Below are positions 14,310 to 23,155 of a DNA stretch of 35,269 bases, one piece after another. The stretch is from positions 1 through 35,269 of the forward strand of contig JACVIX010000019.1 of the NCBI GenBank assembly GCA_015711725.1, in the 5' to 3' direction. Origin of the DNA: Candidatus Geothermincola primus. GTDB lineage: Bacteria; Actinomycetota; Geothermincolia; Geothermincolales; Geothermincolaceae. Positions within the stretch are counted from its first letter, which is position 1. Each line of letters opens with the position of its first letter. The position numbers and the translations under genes were made by a program. The notes beneath the pieces are model-generated. The model did not search any database. It was not told where the DNA came from and was given only the letters and a program-made list of their open reading frames with translations.

Positions 14310-15191
14310 ATGAGAATCGGTTACCCATGCATAAATCTATCTCTGCAATGTAGGAGCTCCAGGACTTTTCGCCTGAAATCCTACTCACAGGAATTGATGG
14401 AGAAGACGGTGAGGGATAACCTCTCTTGCCTCCAAGAGATTCTTCAGTACAACCTAGCTCATGGAATTCTTTATTTCCGCATCAGCTCCGATCTAATCCC
14501 CTTCGCCTCCCACCCTATCTGTGACTTTCCCTGGCAGGAAGTGTTCAGTGAGGAATTCAAGGCTCTGGGCGGTTTCGTAAAGAAGCATAAAATGCGTGTG
14601 ACCATGCATCCCGATCAATTTATCCTTATCAACGCGCTAGAGGAAAGAATTATCACAAACAGCGTGCGGGAACTTGTATACCACGCCGAGGTGCTGGATC
14701 TTCTCGGCGTGGATCTTACTTGTAAGATCCAGATTCATGTGGGCGGCGCGTACGGGGACAAGAAGAGGAGCATGACGAGGTTTTCCCAAAATTTCAGGGA
14801 GCTACCTCCAGCGGTAAAGAGGCGCCTGGTGGTGGAGAACGACGAGAGGATTTATTCCGTCGCCGACTGCATGGAAGTACATCGTTTAACAGGAATCCCG
14901 GTGGTCCTCGACGCGCTACACCACAGCGCGAACAATCGGGGGGAAACCCTAGGCGAGGCGCTATCCCTGACCTCTTCCACCTGGAGGAAAAGGGATGGTC
15001 TTCCCATGGTGGACTACAGCAGCCAGAAAAAGGGGGCAAAAATAGGCACCCACGCCTATGCCCTTGATTTAAAGGACTTCCGCCGATTCTTGGCGGAAAC
15101 GCGGGGTTACGACTTCGATCTCATGCTGGAGGTTAAAAACAAGGAGCGCAGCGCTCTGCGCGCGCTTAAGTTGGTATCCGAAATCGAATAG
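14310..15191 (+). CDS. uvsE: UV damage endonuclease UvdE/UvsE
   Basis: This 293-residue protein is full length for UV damage endonuclease, a TIM-barrel metalloenzyme of the endonuclease IV-like fold. It nicks DNA 5' to pyrimidine dimers and 6-4 photoproducts. Recognisable segments are RIGYPCINLSL at the N-terminus, LYFRISSDLIPFASH, MHPDQF, IQIHVGGAYGDK, RLVVENDE, VVLDALHH and the C-terminal DFDLMLEVKNKE. These contain the His, Asp and Glu residues expected at the metal site. The ATG at 14310 follows a weak TTAGGCGG site. It is the second possible UV-lesion gene in the window, with the broken photoproduct-lyase-like gene about 5 kb to the left; they are not in one operon. Confidence 0.95.
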   Translation: MRIGYPCINLSLQCRSSRTFRLKSYSQELMEKTVRDNLSCLQEILQYNLAHGILYFRISSDLIPFASHPICDFPWQEVFSEEFKALGGFVKKHKMRVTMHPDQFILINALEERIITNSVRELVYHAEVLDLLGVDLTCKIQIHVGGAYGDKKRSMTRFSQNFRELPPAVKRRLVVENDERIYSVADCMEVHRLTGIPVVLDALHHSANNRGETLGEALSLTSSTWRKRDGLPMVDYSSQKKGAKIGTHAYALDLKDFRRFLAETRGYDFDLMLEVKNKERSALRALKLVSEIE

Positions 15192-15943
15192 AGTCAGAAG
15201 GCAATACTCTCGTGCCTAGCTAGCGCAAGCCCGGGATCAAACGGACGAATCTGCCCATAGGTTAGCCTCATATCGTCGTATCCCGCCCGAGAGCGTATTC
15301 GGAATCAATTCATGCGTATGTTCATCTCGTCTCTCGTTGGAGCCATTGACCGCTCTTTGCATCATTTCGCACATTTAATCACGGATTGCTACCGCTCCGC
15401 TCATAGATGGAACTCATATGGTCGCATCTCGCCCCAGAATGGATCTGGAAATAAGCCAGGCATAAATTCATTCCGTCTCTCGTTGGAGTCATTGACCGCT
15501 CTTTGCGTCTTTTCGTTTTTCTCCTCACGGATTCCCACTGCTTATAGGCAAAAATTACTTATCGACAACGGGAGTTTGCAAAGTGATTTTTTACACTATC
15601 CATTCAATCGGCCTTAGCTTATTCGAATATTCACAAACCACATCTTCTCAGCGCTTCTATCGGGTTGGCGCAAGCGCTACCTCGCTCGGATTGAGATTAC
15701 ATCTTCTAGAAAAGGAGGTCGGAATTTATACGCTTAATAATGTCTTGAGCCGGCGAGAATTAATCTTCACGAAAAGACGATGATCGCGTTCATCTTGTCG
15801 ATCCAAGCGACATCTAACGAAAATATCCCGTTTGCGACTTAGATGGATTACATCGTTTAAAATATAGTTATGCTGTTCGCCGGATGGATAGCGTTCGCTA
15901 GCTTAGCACATGCCAAGAAATAACTTATCGAGAAGGGGGTATC
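15192..15943. other. Long spacer with imperfect repeat
   Basis: This 752-bp spacer holds a direct repeat pair (listed separately) and otherwise nothing I can assign. The ORFs at 15312-15617 and 15583-15783 run through the repeats without ribosome sites or known motifs. Confidence 0.45.
15328..15548. repeat. Pair of about 80-bp imperfect direct repeats
   Basis: Copies start at 15328 and 15474 (offset 146 bp). The first 33 bp (cgtctctcgttggag...) are identical except for one base. After that they diverge with small deletions but still share tttcg, tcacgga, ccactgct/ccgctc and tata/atag words. This is a decayed local duplication. Confidence 0.75.
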
Positions 15944-16780
15944 ATGGAGAAGACCATTCTGGTAACCGGCTCCACCGACGGCATCGGCAAGCAAACCGCT
16001 CTGGAGCTCGCCATGCGAGGGCATCGAGTGCTTCTGCATGGGAGAAACGCTCACAAAGGGAAAGAGGTCCTAGAGGAGATCCGCTCTAAAAGTGGAAATC
16101 AACAAGTCCAGCTCAGCATCGCCGATTTTTCCTCATTAAGTCAGGTAAGGAAGCTGGCGGAGCAAATTAAGGAGCGGTTTGACAAGCTAGACGTTCTCCT
16201 CAATAACGCAGGCGTATTCATGACCCAACGGGCGCTCACCGAGGATGGCCTGGAGATGACCTTCGCGGTAAACCACCTGGCGCACTTTCTGCTTACCCTG
16301 CTCCTTTTAGGTGCGCTGAAGCGCGCCGCTCCCGCGCGCGTGATCACGGTGAGCTCGGAGGCTCACCGCTCGGGACACGTCGACTTCGATAATCTTCAAG
16401 GTGAAAAACATTTTGACGGTCACTCGGCATATAGCCTCTCCAAGCTGGCTAACGTTCTCTTCGCTTACGAGCTCGCGGAAAGACTGCGGGGAAGCGGTAT
16501 TACCTCCAACTGCCTCACGCCAGGAGCGGTAAACACCAAGATGCTCCGCGCGGGTTGGGGAAACTTTGGGAAGAGCGTGGAAGAAGGTGCAAAGACCCAC
16601 ATATACCTCGCCATCTCACCAGAGGTGGAAAAGATAAGCGGCTGCTATTTCGAAAATCTGCGTCCGGTTAAAACCTCCCCGCAAAGCTATGACGCGGAAC
16701 TGCGAAAGCGGTTATGGGAGATCAGCGAAACTTTAGCCGGAATCTCTTGGCAAGAAGTAAAGCTTCAACTAGATAACTAG
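15944..16780 (+). CDS. SDR-family NADP-dependent oxidoreductase, retinol-dehydrogenase-like
   Basis: This 278-residue short-chain dehydrogenase has TGSTDGIG at 8-15, Arg34 after strand 2 (LHGRN), which favours NADP(H), and NNAG at 87-90. The active-site Asn is in AVNHLAH (110), followed by VSSEAHRSG (serine about 137) and Y163-x-x-x-K167 in AYSLSK. The AVNHLAHFLLT and LSKLANVLFAYELAERL segments are typical of the retinol dehydrogenase/WW-domain-oxidoreductase-like subgroup. That subgroup acts on lipophilic alcohols and aldehydes, though the bacterial substrates are mostly unknown. ATG 15944 has AAGGGGG about 4 nt upstream. It stands alone, with long spacers on both sides. Confidence 0.92.
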   Translation: MEKTILVTGSTDGIGKQTALELAMRGHRVLLHGRNAHKGKEVLEEIRSKSGNQQVQLSIADFSSLSQVRKLAEQIKERFDKLDVLLNNAGVFMTQRALTEDGLEMTFAVNHLAHFLLTLLLLGALKRAAPARVITVSSEAHRSGHVDFDNLQGEKHFDGHSAYSLSKLANVLFAYELAERLRGSGITSNCLTPGAVNTKMLRAGWGNFGKSVEEGAKTHIYLAISPEVEKISGCYFENLRPVKTSPQSYDAELRKRLWEISETLAGISWQEVKLQLDN

Positions 16781-17088
16781 TTGGCAATATGTAGATTATA
16801 TATTGCGACTCGGATGGTTTGCGTATTTAATCTAGAACATTTCTTATCCGCTATCCGAAATGTGAGGGTAAATGACATCCAACCCACGCAAGCAAAGGCG
16901 GAAAATTACCGGTTGCAATATTCCAGCGTTCGTCTCTACACGCGAATCACGCATAGGAGTTGGGGGGAGGATTTAAATAAATCCTTTTATTACTGGATAG
17001 ATTATTTGATTAAGGTTGGGGAAAGAGGCTTTGCTCACACAGGTTGCATATCCACTCCCACAGACGCGACAATCCACGAAGGGACGTG
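16781..17088. other. Spacer between convergent genes
   Basis: About 308 bp between convergent genes. A weak AT-only hairpin (caatat/atattg, near 16787-16807) follows the SDR stop but has no T-run. ORF 16781-17092 begins with TTG directly after the SDR stop, has no ribosome site and no motifs, and is rejected. Confidence 0.4.
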
Positions 17089-17418
17089 TTAGGGAGTCAA
17101 CTCTAAGCCATCGCCTTCTTTAAAAGTAATTGGGCACGCGTTCTCGCAAAGAGAGTTCAAACCATGAGAGGCCTCTCCACCGCTATAGGTTGACACCGAC
17201 GTGGAGCCGTTTAGTTCAACCATGTTGCCGTTCTGGTCATGGGATCTCAAGACTTCCACAAAAGCGCTAGTTACCGAGTTCTCGATTACCCCCGAGATTT
17301 TGACCGCCGCGGATTTCTCTTTCGACGATCTCATGTAGCCCACCGCGATGATTGCCACATTTAGAAACACAGCAACCGCCACTACAATTTTTATAGTCAT
17401 ATTTTTCCCTTTTGACAT
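17089..17418 (-). CDS. Small membrane-anchored hypothetical protein
   Basis: I do not recognise this 109-residue protein. It starts with a basic MSKGKNMTIK, then one hydrophobic segment (about 10-29, IVVAVAVFLNVAIIAVGYM), then a polar domain of about 80 residues that would be outside the membrane. The outer part contains two cysteines in LCENACPITF, which could form a disulfide. There is no lipobox, so it is an anchored rather than lipid-modified protein, or a secreted one with an uncleaved signal. ATG 17418 is preceded by GGAGG (17426-17430) at 7-nt spacing, which supports it as a real gene. Confidence 0.65.
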   Translation of the reverse strand: MSKGKNMTIKIVVAVAVFLNVAIIAVGYMRSSKEKSAAVKISGVIENSVTSAFVEVLRSHDQNGNMVELNGSTSVSTYSGGEASHGLNSLCENACPITFKEGDGLELTP

Positions 17419-18098
17419 CTTTCAACCTCCATAAATCGCCTTCCCGCACTTTCACTCTGCCCATCGACGGCAAATATTAAGGATCTATTAACCAAAGGAA
17501 AAATTAGCGTTAAATTTTTTCTCCATCTCGTTTATAAGCGTAAATCTCCCCAAACCTGACGACTAGAGCACCGAAAGCACAGCCACCATAAAGAGTAAGC
17601 CCCGAGGGAACCAAAGGGATGAAGAATTCCAGGAATACAAAAGAATGGGCTGATTGGCGCTTAAGACTGGGGGCGACAATAATAAAATACGATAAACGAT
17701 TGTTCCATCTGCTCAGGAAGGGCCCGGATACGGTTTTCCCTGAGTGACGACGACATAACATATTGGGCTCGAACCCCGCTGCCCGAGCGGATGGAATATT
17801 ATTTTTACATTTTGAAAATATTAATATAGCTATTTATGCGCTTCTTAGCATGCCGCATGCACTCCGATCCTCTTGAGAAGACAACTCCAGAAAGAGAGAC
17901 GGACTTATTATTCAGCGTAAGGAAAGATCGGAAATGTCAGCTTGACTTGGCGACATGGAATGTCTCGCCTAATCATATTCCACAGAACCACACATGGAGT
18001 ATATCCAAACAAATCAGGCAAAGGCTAACCCCTTCACAGGTAAAGTAGCATAATATAAAGATGATAAGGGTAATTAGCGAAGGGAGGCTTACTTTTAT
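17419..18098. other. Divergent spacer without recognised genes
   Basis: This 680-bp spacer contains a one-mismatch palindrome TTACATTTTGAAA (17805-17817). The ORFs at 17510-17761 and 17836-18048 have no ribosome site and no familiar sequence. A string resembling a tRNA T-loop near 17767 does not fold and was rejected. Confidence 0.4.
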
Positions 18099-18512
18099 AT
18101 GGAAAGCGAGGAGATACTTACCATAATGCAGCGTATCACCAGAGACTTCGCCAAGCTAATCCCTCAGGTAAAGCTGGAGGTGGTCTCCTCCCAGGCGTAT
18201 CAAGCGCGTATAAAGGGAAGGCCCCTCCTTCCCCACGAGGACCAGGAGGATACTGAGACCGGTCTATACCCCCTGCGCGCCCTGCCAACCTCCTGCATGA
18301 TATTGGTGGATTTGGAGGGGACTCGCGGACTGGTAGAAAAGGAAGCGCCTCAGCTGCGCGGCCCCCTGGTGGAGGGCTTGATCCTACGCGAGATCATTTA
18401 TATGGCCGTCTGTATTCAGGCTTTTCCCGATGCGATAAGCAGAACCGAAGCCATCTTGCGCCGCCACTGGCCCTTGCAGTACACATTGGTGAAGGACTTG
18501 CGCCGTTTCTGA
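18099..18512 (+). CDS. Hypothetical soluble protein
   Basis: This 137-residue protein is unrecognised. It is mostly polar and predicted helical, without signal peptide, membrane segment or cysteine motifs. An N-terminal helix (SEEILTIMQRITRDFAKLIP) leads into a mixed region, then LVDLEGTRGLVEKEAPQLRGPLVEGLILREIIYMAVCI. The C-terminus is basic (LRRHWPLQYTLVKDLRRF). GGGAGG (18082-18087) precedes ATG 18099 at a rather long 11 nt. GC content and codon pattern match the neighbouring genes, which supports it as real. Confidence 0.65.
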   Translation: MESEEILTIMQRITRDFAKLIPQVKLEVVSSQAYQARIKGRPLLPHEDQEDTETGLYPLRALPTSCMILVDLEGTRGLVEKEAPQLRGPLVEGLILREIIYMAVCIQAFPDAISRTEAILRRHWPLQYTLVKDLRRF

Positions 18513-19007
18513 AGCACCAAGGTTACCCCTACTCCCTTGCACTATCTAAAGGATGTGTCCCTTTTTGTCCCTTATAATACGCGGTTCTGGCAAAAAGCCC
18601 ATTTGCCTGGCGTGCAAGACCATGCAATATCCCCTCACGGCTTCCCGAGAATAAAATAAATGCACGAACCAACCAGCTTCTCGGATAACGCAATGGCAAG
18701 CCACAACCCCAATGAACGGGCACGATATCGCGGGGTTTTCTATCCCTTAGAATTCGAGAGCTCTGCCAATTTACGGGCGTTTTTTCGCTTCGAGGCAGTC
18801 TTATGCGGCATGAGGAGGGTAAGTCTTTTTTCGTCGCGACCATTACGGATAACAAGATCATTAAAAATTGGAATGGATTTTTCGCTTCGTAACAATTCAG
18901 GATATCAGAAATCGGGCAAGTTTAGCGCCTTCGCTGTCAGGCGGTATGCCCTCAATCCCGCAAGCTTTGCGTATTCGCTGTATTCGGAAACCTGCAATTG
19001 GAGAAAT
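18513..19007. other. Spacer between convergent genes
   Basis: These 495 bp separate the hypothetical gene from the end of phaC. No hairpin with a T-run is evident for either gene. ORFs 18529-18861, 18660-19298 and 18868-19179 overlap one another on both strands with no ribosome site and run into phaC antisense, so none is called. Confidence 0.4.
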
Positions 19008-20174
19008 TTATGCCCTTCCCGATTTTGTCGCCTTTGTGCCTGTAGCGGCCCTGCTGGCACTACGCTTCGCTACTCTCTTTGCCGGCGTCGCCTTTTTTCT
19101 TGGTTGCGCGGAGCAGCGTTCTATCAGCCATTCAGCCACTTTAGGAGCCAATTCCTTTTGGGACTTGGAGCTTACGTAGATGCCTATATGTCCACCGGGA
19201 AAACTGTAAAGGGTCTTGTCCTCGCTCCCCACCAGATCGTTCAGCGGGATGGTGCTCGCTGGGGGAACGAGGTGGTCTTCCGTCGCGTAAATGTTTAAAA
19301 GGGGAACGGTTATGTTCTTCAGGTTCACCCTCCTTCCCCCGATTTCCAACTCGCCTTTTACCAGTTTGTTCTCCTGATATAAATCCTTAATGAACTTGCG
19401 ATAGGCCTCTCCCGCCTGGGCGGGGCTGTCGAAGATCCACTTTTCCATGCGCACGAAGTTAGCCACGGTAGCTGGGTCGTCCAGATTGTCCATCAAGCCC
19501 ACATACTTGTCAACCATCAATTGAAAGGGCTTGAGCATAAGAAACGCCACATTGAGGAATTCCCCGGGAATAATGCCCATCGCGTCCACCATCTTATCCA
19601 CGTCTAAATACTGACTCCACACGTTAAGCAAGCCATCGGTGGTATGAAAGTCGATGGGCGCCACCATGGTAATCAGATTGAGGATTTTCTCGGGATAGAG
19701 CGCGGTATAGATGGTGACGAAAGTTCCCCCCTGACAAACTCCTAAAAGGTTTATCCTATCATGACCCGTCTCTTTGCGCACGTAATCCACTGCGTCGTTT
19801 AAGTAGACATCGATATAGTCTTCCAGAGTGACATAGCGATCCCCATGGTCGGGATAGCCCCAGTCGATTATGTAGATGTCCAGCCCTTGGCCAAGAAGAT
19901 TGCGGATGAGGCTGCGATCGGACTGCAGGTCCATCATATATTGGCGATTAACCAGAGCATAGCAGATCAAAATGGGCACCGGGCAGATTATTTTCTTCCC
20001 AGGAAGGTAATGATATAGACGCATCTTATCTTCCTCAAAAACCAGCTCTTTGGGCGTGGGCTCCACGTCTATGTCGCTTAAGGTGGTGAGGGTCTCCATT
20101 CCCTTCACTACCTTGCGGGTGATGTCTTCCAACTCCCCAATGAAAAAGCCGGGATCCATGAATTCCCTGAGCAT
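19008..20174 (-). CDS. phaC: Class III poly(R)-hydroxyalkanoate synthase subunit PhaC, with basic tail
   Basis: PhaC polymerises (R)-hydroxyacyl-CoA into polyester granules. The 388-residue protein has the lipase-like box GVCQGG with Cys147, an Asp at 300 (ATEDHLVP) and His329 (GGHIG), very near the positions known for the Allochromatium vinosum enzyme. Other family landmarks are YHYLPGKK, PVPILICYALVNRQYMMDLQ, DIYIIDWGYP and NLITMVAPIDF. The catalytic part ends near residue 354, the usual class III length. A further 34 residues rich in Lys, Arg, Ala, Ser and Thr (KKATPAKRVAKRSASRAATG) look like the histone-H1-like tails of some phasins. phaC starts 2 bp after the phaE stop and is the last gene of the operon. 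Confidence 0.95.
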   Translation of the reverse strand: MLREFMDPGFFIGELEDITRKVVKGMETLTTLSDIDVEPTPKELVFEEDKMRLYHYLPGKKIICPVPILICYALVNRQYMMDLQSDRSLIRNLLGQGLDIYIIDWGYPDHGDRYVTLEDYIDVYLNDAVDYVRKETGHDRINLLGVCQGGTFVTIYTALYPEKILNLITMVAPIDFHTTDGLLNVWSQYLDVDKMVDAMGIIPGEFLNVAFLMLKPFQLMVDKYVGLMDNLDDPATVANFVRMEKWIFDSPAQAGEAYRKFIKDLYQENKLVKGELEIGGRRVNLKNITVPLLNIYATEDHLVPPASTIPLNDLVGSEDKTLYSFPGGHIGIYVSSKSQKELAPKVAEWLIERCSAQPRKKATPAKRVAKRSASRAATGTKATKSGRA

Positions 20175-20176
20175 AT

Positions 20177-21301
20177 CTATCCCACCCCCTCCCCGGATTC
20201 TTGCCGTGCAAGCAATTTCTCCAGCTCCTTTTTCTGCCTACGCACCTCTCTCTTCAATTCGTGAATGGTCTTGTAGAGATGGTTCATCTCCGAACGATTG
20301 GGGAAAGGCAGATCCTTGGCGATTTCCTCGATGAAAGTTTGGAGGCTGGATCGGAACTCCATACCTTTTTCCACCAGTTGTCCCAGGAGGCGAGAAAATT
20401 CCTCGGTGCGAAAGGTTTCCACATATACATCCTCATTGGTCTGCCACCATAAGCGGTAAAGATCCCTGAAGCTTTTCAGTTGCTCGCCCTCTCCCGAGGT
20501 CTGCATCTCAGCCAGCCTTTCCTGGAGTTTCTTAATGGCGACATCTCCCGCGCTCCCCAGAGAAGCGTAAAAATCTACCACCACCAGGTTGAATTCCATC
20601 AGGGAATCCAGCAGGCGATCGAATTTCTCCACCGCTTCCCGGTAATAGCCCATGGCGGGCACCCGCAACATCCTGCCCACGCTGCGTTCATACGCCCTCT
20701 TCCATTCCTCGGAAATCCCGGCTACTTGCTCCGGGGTCATCCTCTCGCCTTTCTGCCATCTTTTCAGCATGCTCTGGGAGAACTCCCACCAGGGCTCCCA
20801 GAAACGCATGACCGCCTCCGCCTCCATACGGGGGATCTCGCCAGAGTAAATCTCGGCGATCCATTGCCATGACTGGGGAAAGGCGACAGCGAAGATCTTT
20901 TTGATTATCTCCTCATACCCTCGCGACCATTCCTGGAACAGCTTTTCGTAAACCTCTGGCCCCATGGTTTCCTCTCCAGAAACCACATCTTGGAAACGCT
21001 GGAACAGATTCATCCACCAGGCGAATAGCTGCATGTATATATCCGCGCTGGAGAACATTTTAAGAAAAGTTTCTGGTCCCAAACCTTCAAGCGGGGGCGG
21101 GAATTTTTCCATGAGGTCTTTCATATAGGAAATCCATTGATTGTAGAGGTCCTCCGGGAGGGCCTCCATGGCAACCTTTTCCCCTTTCTTGCCCCAGTCA
21201 GCTATCTGGCTCCATCCCTTAACCCAATTTCTAAAAGCGTCAGCCTGCATCTCCGGCCATCTCTTCCATATCTCTAACCAAGGAGTGGACCCCGTTTCCA
21301 T
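20177..21301 (-). CDS. phaE: Class III poly(R)-hydroxyalkanoate synthase subunit PhaE
   Basis: PhaE is the non-catalytic partner that class III PhaC requires for activity. This 374-residue protein is rich in Trp, Glu, Lys and Arg, as PhaE proteins are, with PWLEIWKRWPEMQADAFRNWVKGW at the N-terminus and MLKRWQKGERMT and YSQSM-like helical stretches in the middle. It ends in the conserved region EFRSSLQTFIEEI, then FPNRSEMNHLYKTIHELKREVRRQKKELEKLL, a C-terminal coiled coil (about 335-365). No membrane segment is present. The ATG at 21301 follows GGGCGGAGAG. It lies 31 bp after the phasin-like gene and 2 bp before phaC, so all three are probably one transcript. Confidence 0.93.
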   Translation of the reverse strand: METGSTPWLEIWKRWPEMQADAFRNWVKGWSQIADWGKKGEKVAMEALPEDLYNQWISYMKDLMEKFPPPLEGLGPETFLKMFSSADIYMQLFAWWMNLFQRFQDVVSGEETMGPEVYEKLFQEWSRGYEEIIKKIFAVAFPQSWQWIAEIYSGEIPRMEAEAVMRFWEPWWEFSQSMLKRWQKGERMTPEQVAGISEEWKRAYERSVGRMLRVPAMGYYREAVEKFDRLLDSLMEFNLVVVDFYASLGSAGDVAIKKLQERLAEMQTSGEGEQLKSFRDLYRLWWQTNEDVYVETFRTEEFSRLLGQLVEKGMEFRSSLQTFIEEIAKDLPFPNRSEMNHLYKTIHELKREVRRQKKELEKLLARQESGEGVG

Positions 21302-21332
21302 CTCTCCGCCCCCCTCGCGATTTCCAATGCCT

Positions 21333-21593
21333 TTAGCCCGATCCTATTACCTCTTCCAGTTTACGCAGTCCTTCGTCCATGTTGCGTCGGAATTCTTCCC
21401 TGGACTTGCGCAGGGTCTCGAGCCAGTCGTTGAAAGCTTTTTCGCCCTCCTTCTGCAGGCTCTCGCTCTGCTCTAAAACCATCTTCCACATCTTGATCAT
21501 CTGCTCTTGAAGCGAATCCATGGCGTCCAGCGAGCCGCGAATGAAGGTGCGCATTCCTTCCAACATCATCTTCTGCATCATCTTGGTATCCAT
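21333..21593 (-). CDS. Small phasin-like helical protein
   Basis: This 86-residue protein is almost all amphipathic helix: MMLEGMRTFIRGSLDAMDSLQEQMIKMWKMVLEQ, then KAFNDWLETLRKSREEFRRNMDEGLRKLEEVI. The composition (Met, Glu, Lys, Arg, Leu) and the first position in a phaE-phaC operon suggest a phasin, a protein that coats PHA granules. It is shorter than typical phasins (about 110-190 residues), and the assignment rests mostly on context. The ATG at 21593 has a clear AAAGGAG at about 9 nt. No promoter of consensus quality was found upstream. Confidence 0.75.
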   Translation of the reverse strand: MDTKMMQKMMLEGMRTFIRGSLDAMDSLQEQMIKMWKMVLEQSESLQKEGEKAFNDWLETLRKSREEFRRNMDEGLRKLEEVIGSG

Positions 21594-22252
21594 ATTTATC
21601 TACTCCTTTCCTTCGTTAATACTTTTTCTTTATCTCTATTTCGCCAACTCTTTGTTTATTAATTTTCTTCCCCCGCGTTAGATTTATAAACATTTAGGCG
21701 CTCTTTTCCGGGTTACTTGTCACCTCCATTTAGCGTTATTTTATGCCAATAACCACCCACCTAGTATGGCACAAATCATGCTCGTATCTGATAGGCAGGC
21801 CAGATAGTCCCATCTTGTTCACATATAGGGGTGGCTATCCATCTCAATGCCGAATGCTAGCCGTTGAATAATTTGTTGTCCATTATTACTTTCTTTGAGC
21901 TACAGCTCATATGCGAAGTTTTATGAGAACTTCGGGGATCGCTGAGCTAAAAGATAATCGGCGCGCGATGAGACCATGCGGTCATGAAGAGGAGCTAACG
22001 AACCTATTTTTAATTTGCTCCAGAGAGCGGGCCAATTTTCGATGGCGCGCTATCTGGACGGCGAAAAGAGAGACGCGCCTCTTGAAAAATATTTAATATA
22101 AGTTGGAGGAAATGTCGATATTATAGGAAAATGCAAACATCAGAGCGGGTCGTAGCGAAAAATTCGGATTGGGCGCGGTCGCGGCCAATATCGCAACTTT
22201 TTCGCTTAGCAAAGCTTAATGGTGGAGAATTCTGGAAAAGGAGGCGATAATT
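21594..22252. other. Divergent spacer between PHA operon and zinc-ribbon gene
   Basis: This 659-bp spacer should contain the PHA operon promoter (minus strand) and that of the zinc-ribbon gene (plus strand), but no consensus pair stands out. It has one 7-bp inverted repeat (cgaagtt/aacttcg, 21914-21920 and 21928-21934). ORF 21911-22096 is not supported. Confidence 0.4.
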
Positions 22253-23002
22253 ATGCCTTTTTGCACACGTTGCGGGAACCAGATAAGCGATCAGGCCATC
22301 TACTGTACATCCTGCGGAGCGGAAGTAAAGGCCTCGCCCTCACAACAGCCCCCTTCCGCTTACTTTCGGGCTCCTCCATCTGGGGGAGCACCTCTTTATC
22401 AGTCCACAGGATATCAGCCTCCACCCGCCCCCGGCACACCCTCCTACCCCGACGTTCCGCCAACCGGCGAAGCTCCATATTCTCCACCTCCCCCAGCTAA
22501 AAAGTCAAAAAAGGGTTGCGTGATAGCCCTGGTCATCACGCTGGTTGTCATTTTGGTAGGAGCGGGGCTCGCTGTGGCCTTGGGTTTTTGGGTATTTAAA
22601 GCGGACAAGGAGCCCGTGGAGCCCGTCGAAACGGTGGAGTCCGGGGAAACGGCGAAGATCGTGGAAACCGTGAATAAATTTATGGAGGCGTTAAACAAAG
22701 GGGACACGGATACGGCATGGAACATGCTCTATTCCAACTCTCCGTTTAGGTGGTATTATAGCATGAGTAAGGAGCAATTCGATGCCTATGTGGTAAAGCC
22801 CTGTATAAACTACTTTTCTTCCTGGAACGCCTACGACTGCAGCGTGTCCGAAGACACCGCCAACGTGAAAACGAAGATGACGCCGCGAACAGGGGATCAA
22901 TACGAAATGACTATCATTCTTAACAAACAAGATGGAGATTGGAAGGTCTTCGACATGCTTTACGATTACGAGATGGAACGCCGAAAAGGGCACACCCTTT
23001 AA
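22253..23002 (+). CDS. Zinc-ribbon, single-pass membrane protein with NTF2-like outer domain
   Basis: This 249-residue protein has four parts. An N-terminal zinc ribbon has Cys4, Cys7, Cys18 and Cys21 (FCTRCGNQ, YCTSCGAE). A Pro/Tyr/Ser-rich disordered linker spans about 26-82. One membrane helix spans about 88-115 (CVIALVITLVVILVGAGLAVALGFWVF) behind lysines that place the ribbon in the cytosol. An outer domain of about 115 residues has the look of the DUF4878/NTF2-like group: IVETVNKFMEALNKGDTDTAWNMLYS at its start and DGDWKVFDM at its end. Such proteins are common in Actinobacteria and Firmicutes; their role is unknown. ATG 22253 is preceded by AAAAGGAGG at about 7 nt. Confidence 0.85.
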   Translation: MPFCTRCGNQISDQAIYCTSCGAEVKASPSQQPPSAYFRAPPSGGAPLYQSTGYQPPPAPGTPSYPDVPPTGEAPYSPPPPAKKSKKGCVIALVITLVVILVGAGLAVALGFWVFKADKEPVEPVETVESGETAKIVETVNKFMEALNKGDTDTAWNMLYSNSPFRWYYSMSKEQFDAYVVKPCINYFSSWNAYDCSVSEDTANVKTKMTPRTGDQYEMTIILNKQDGDWKVFDMLYDYEMERRKGHTL

Positions 23003-23155
23003 TATTCTCCGGTATTTACATTTGAACCACCTGTTTGACCGGCTTCCCCCATGCTTAAATTGGTCGTTTGGAACGGGCATTTCCGCACTATAAAAACGGA
23101 TGTTACAATTTTGTTAAATTTATAAAGGTTTGATAAAGGACCATCGAAATTATTT

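Noticed and set aside
16781-17092. 103-residue ORF after the second SDR gene
   Set aside because: Starts with TTG right at the SDR stop, no ribosome site, AT-rich, converges on a better supported small gene.
17765-17790. String resembling a tRNA T-loop on the minus strand (ggttcgagcc)
   Set aside because: Only three base pairs form in the stem, and no anticodon or acceptor arm is present.
18529-18861. Minus-strand ORF between the hypothetical gene and phaC
   Set aside because: No ribosome site or motif, and overlaps two equally unsupported plus-strand ORFs.
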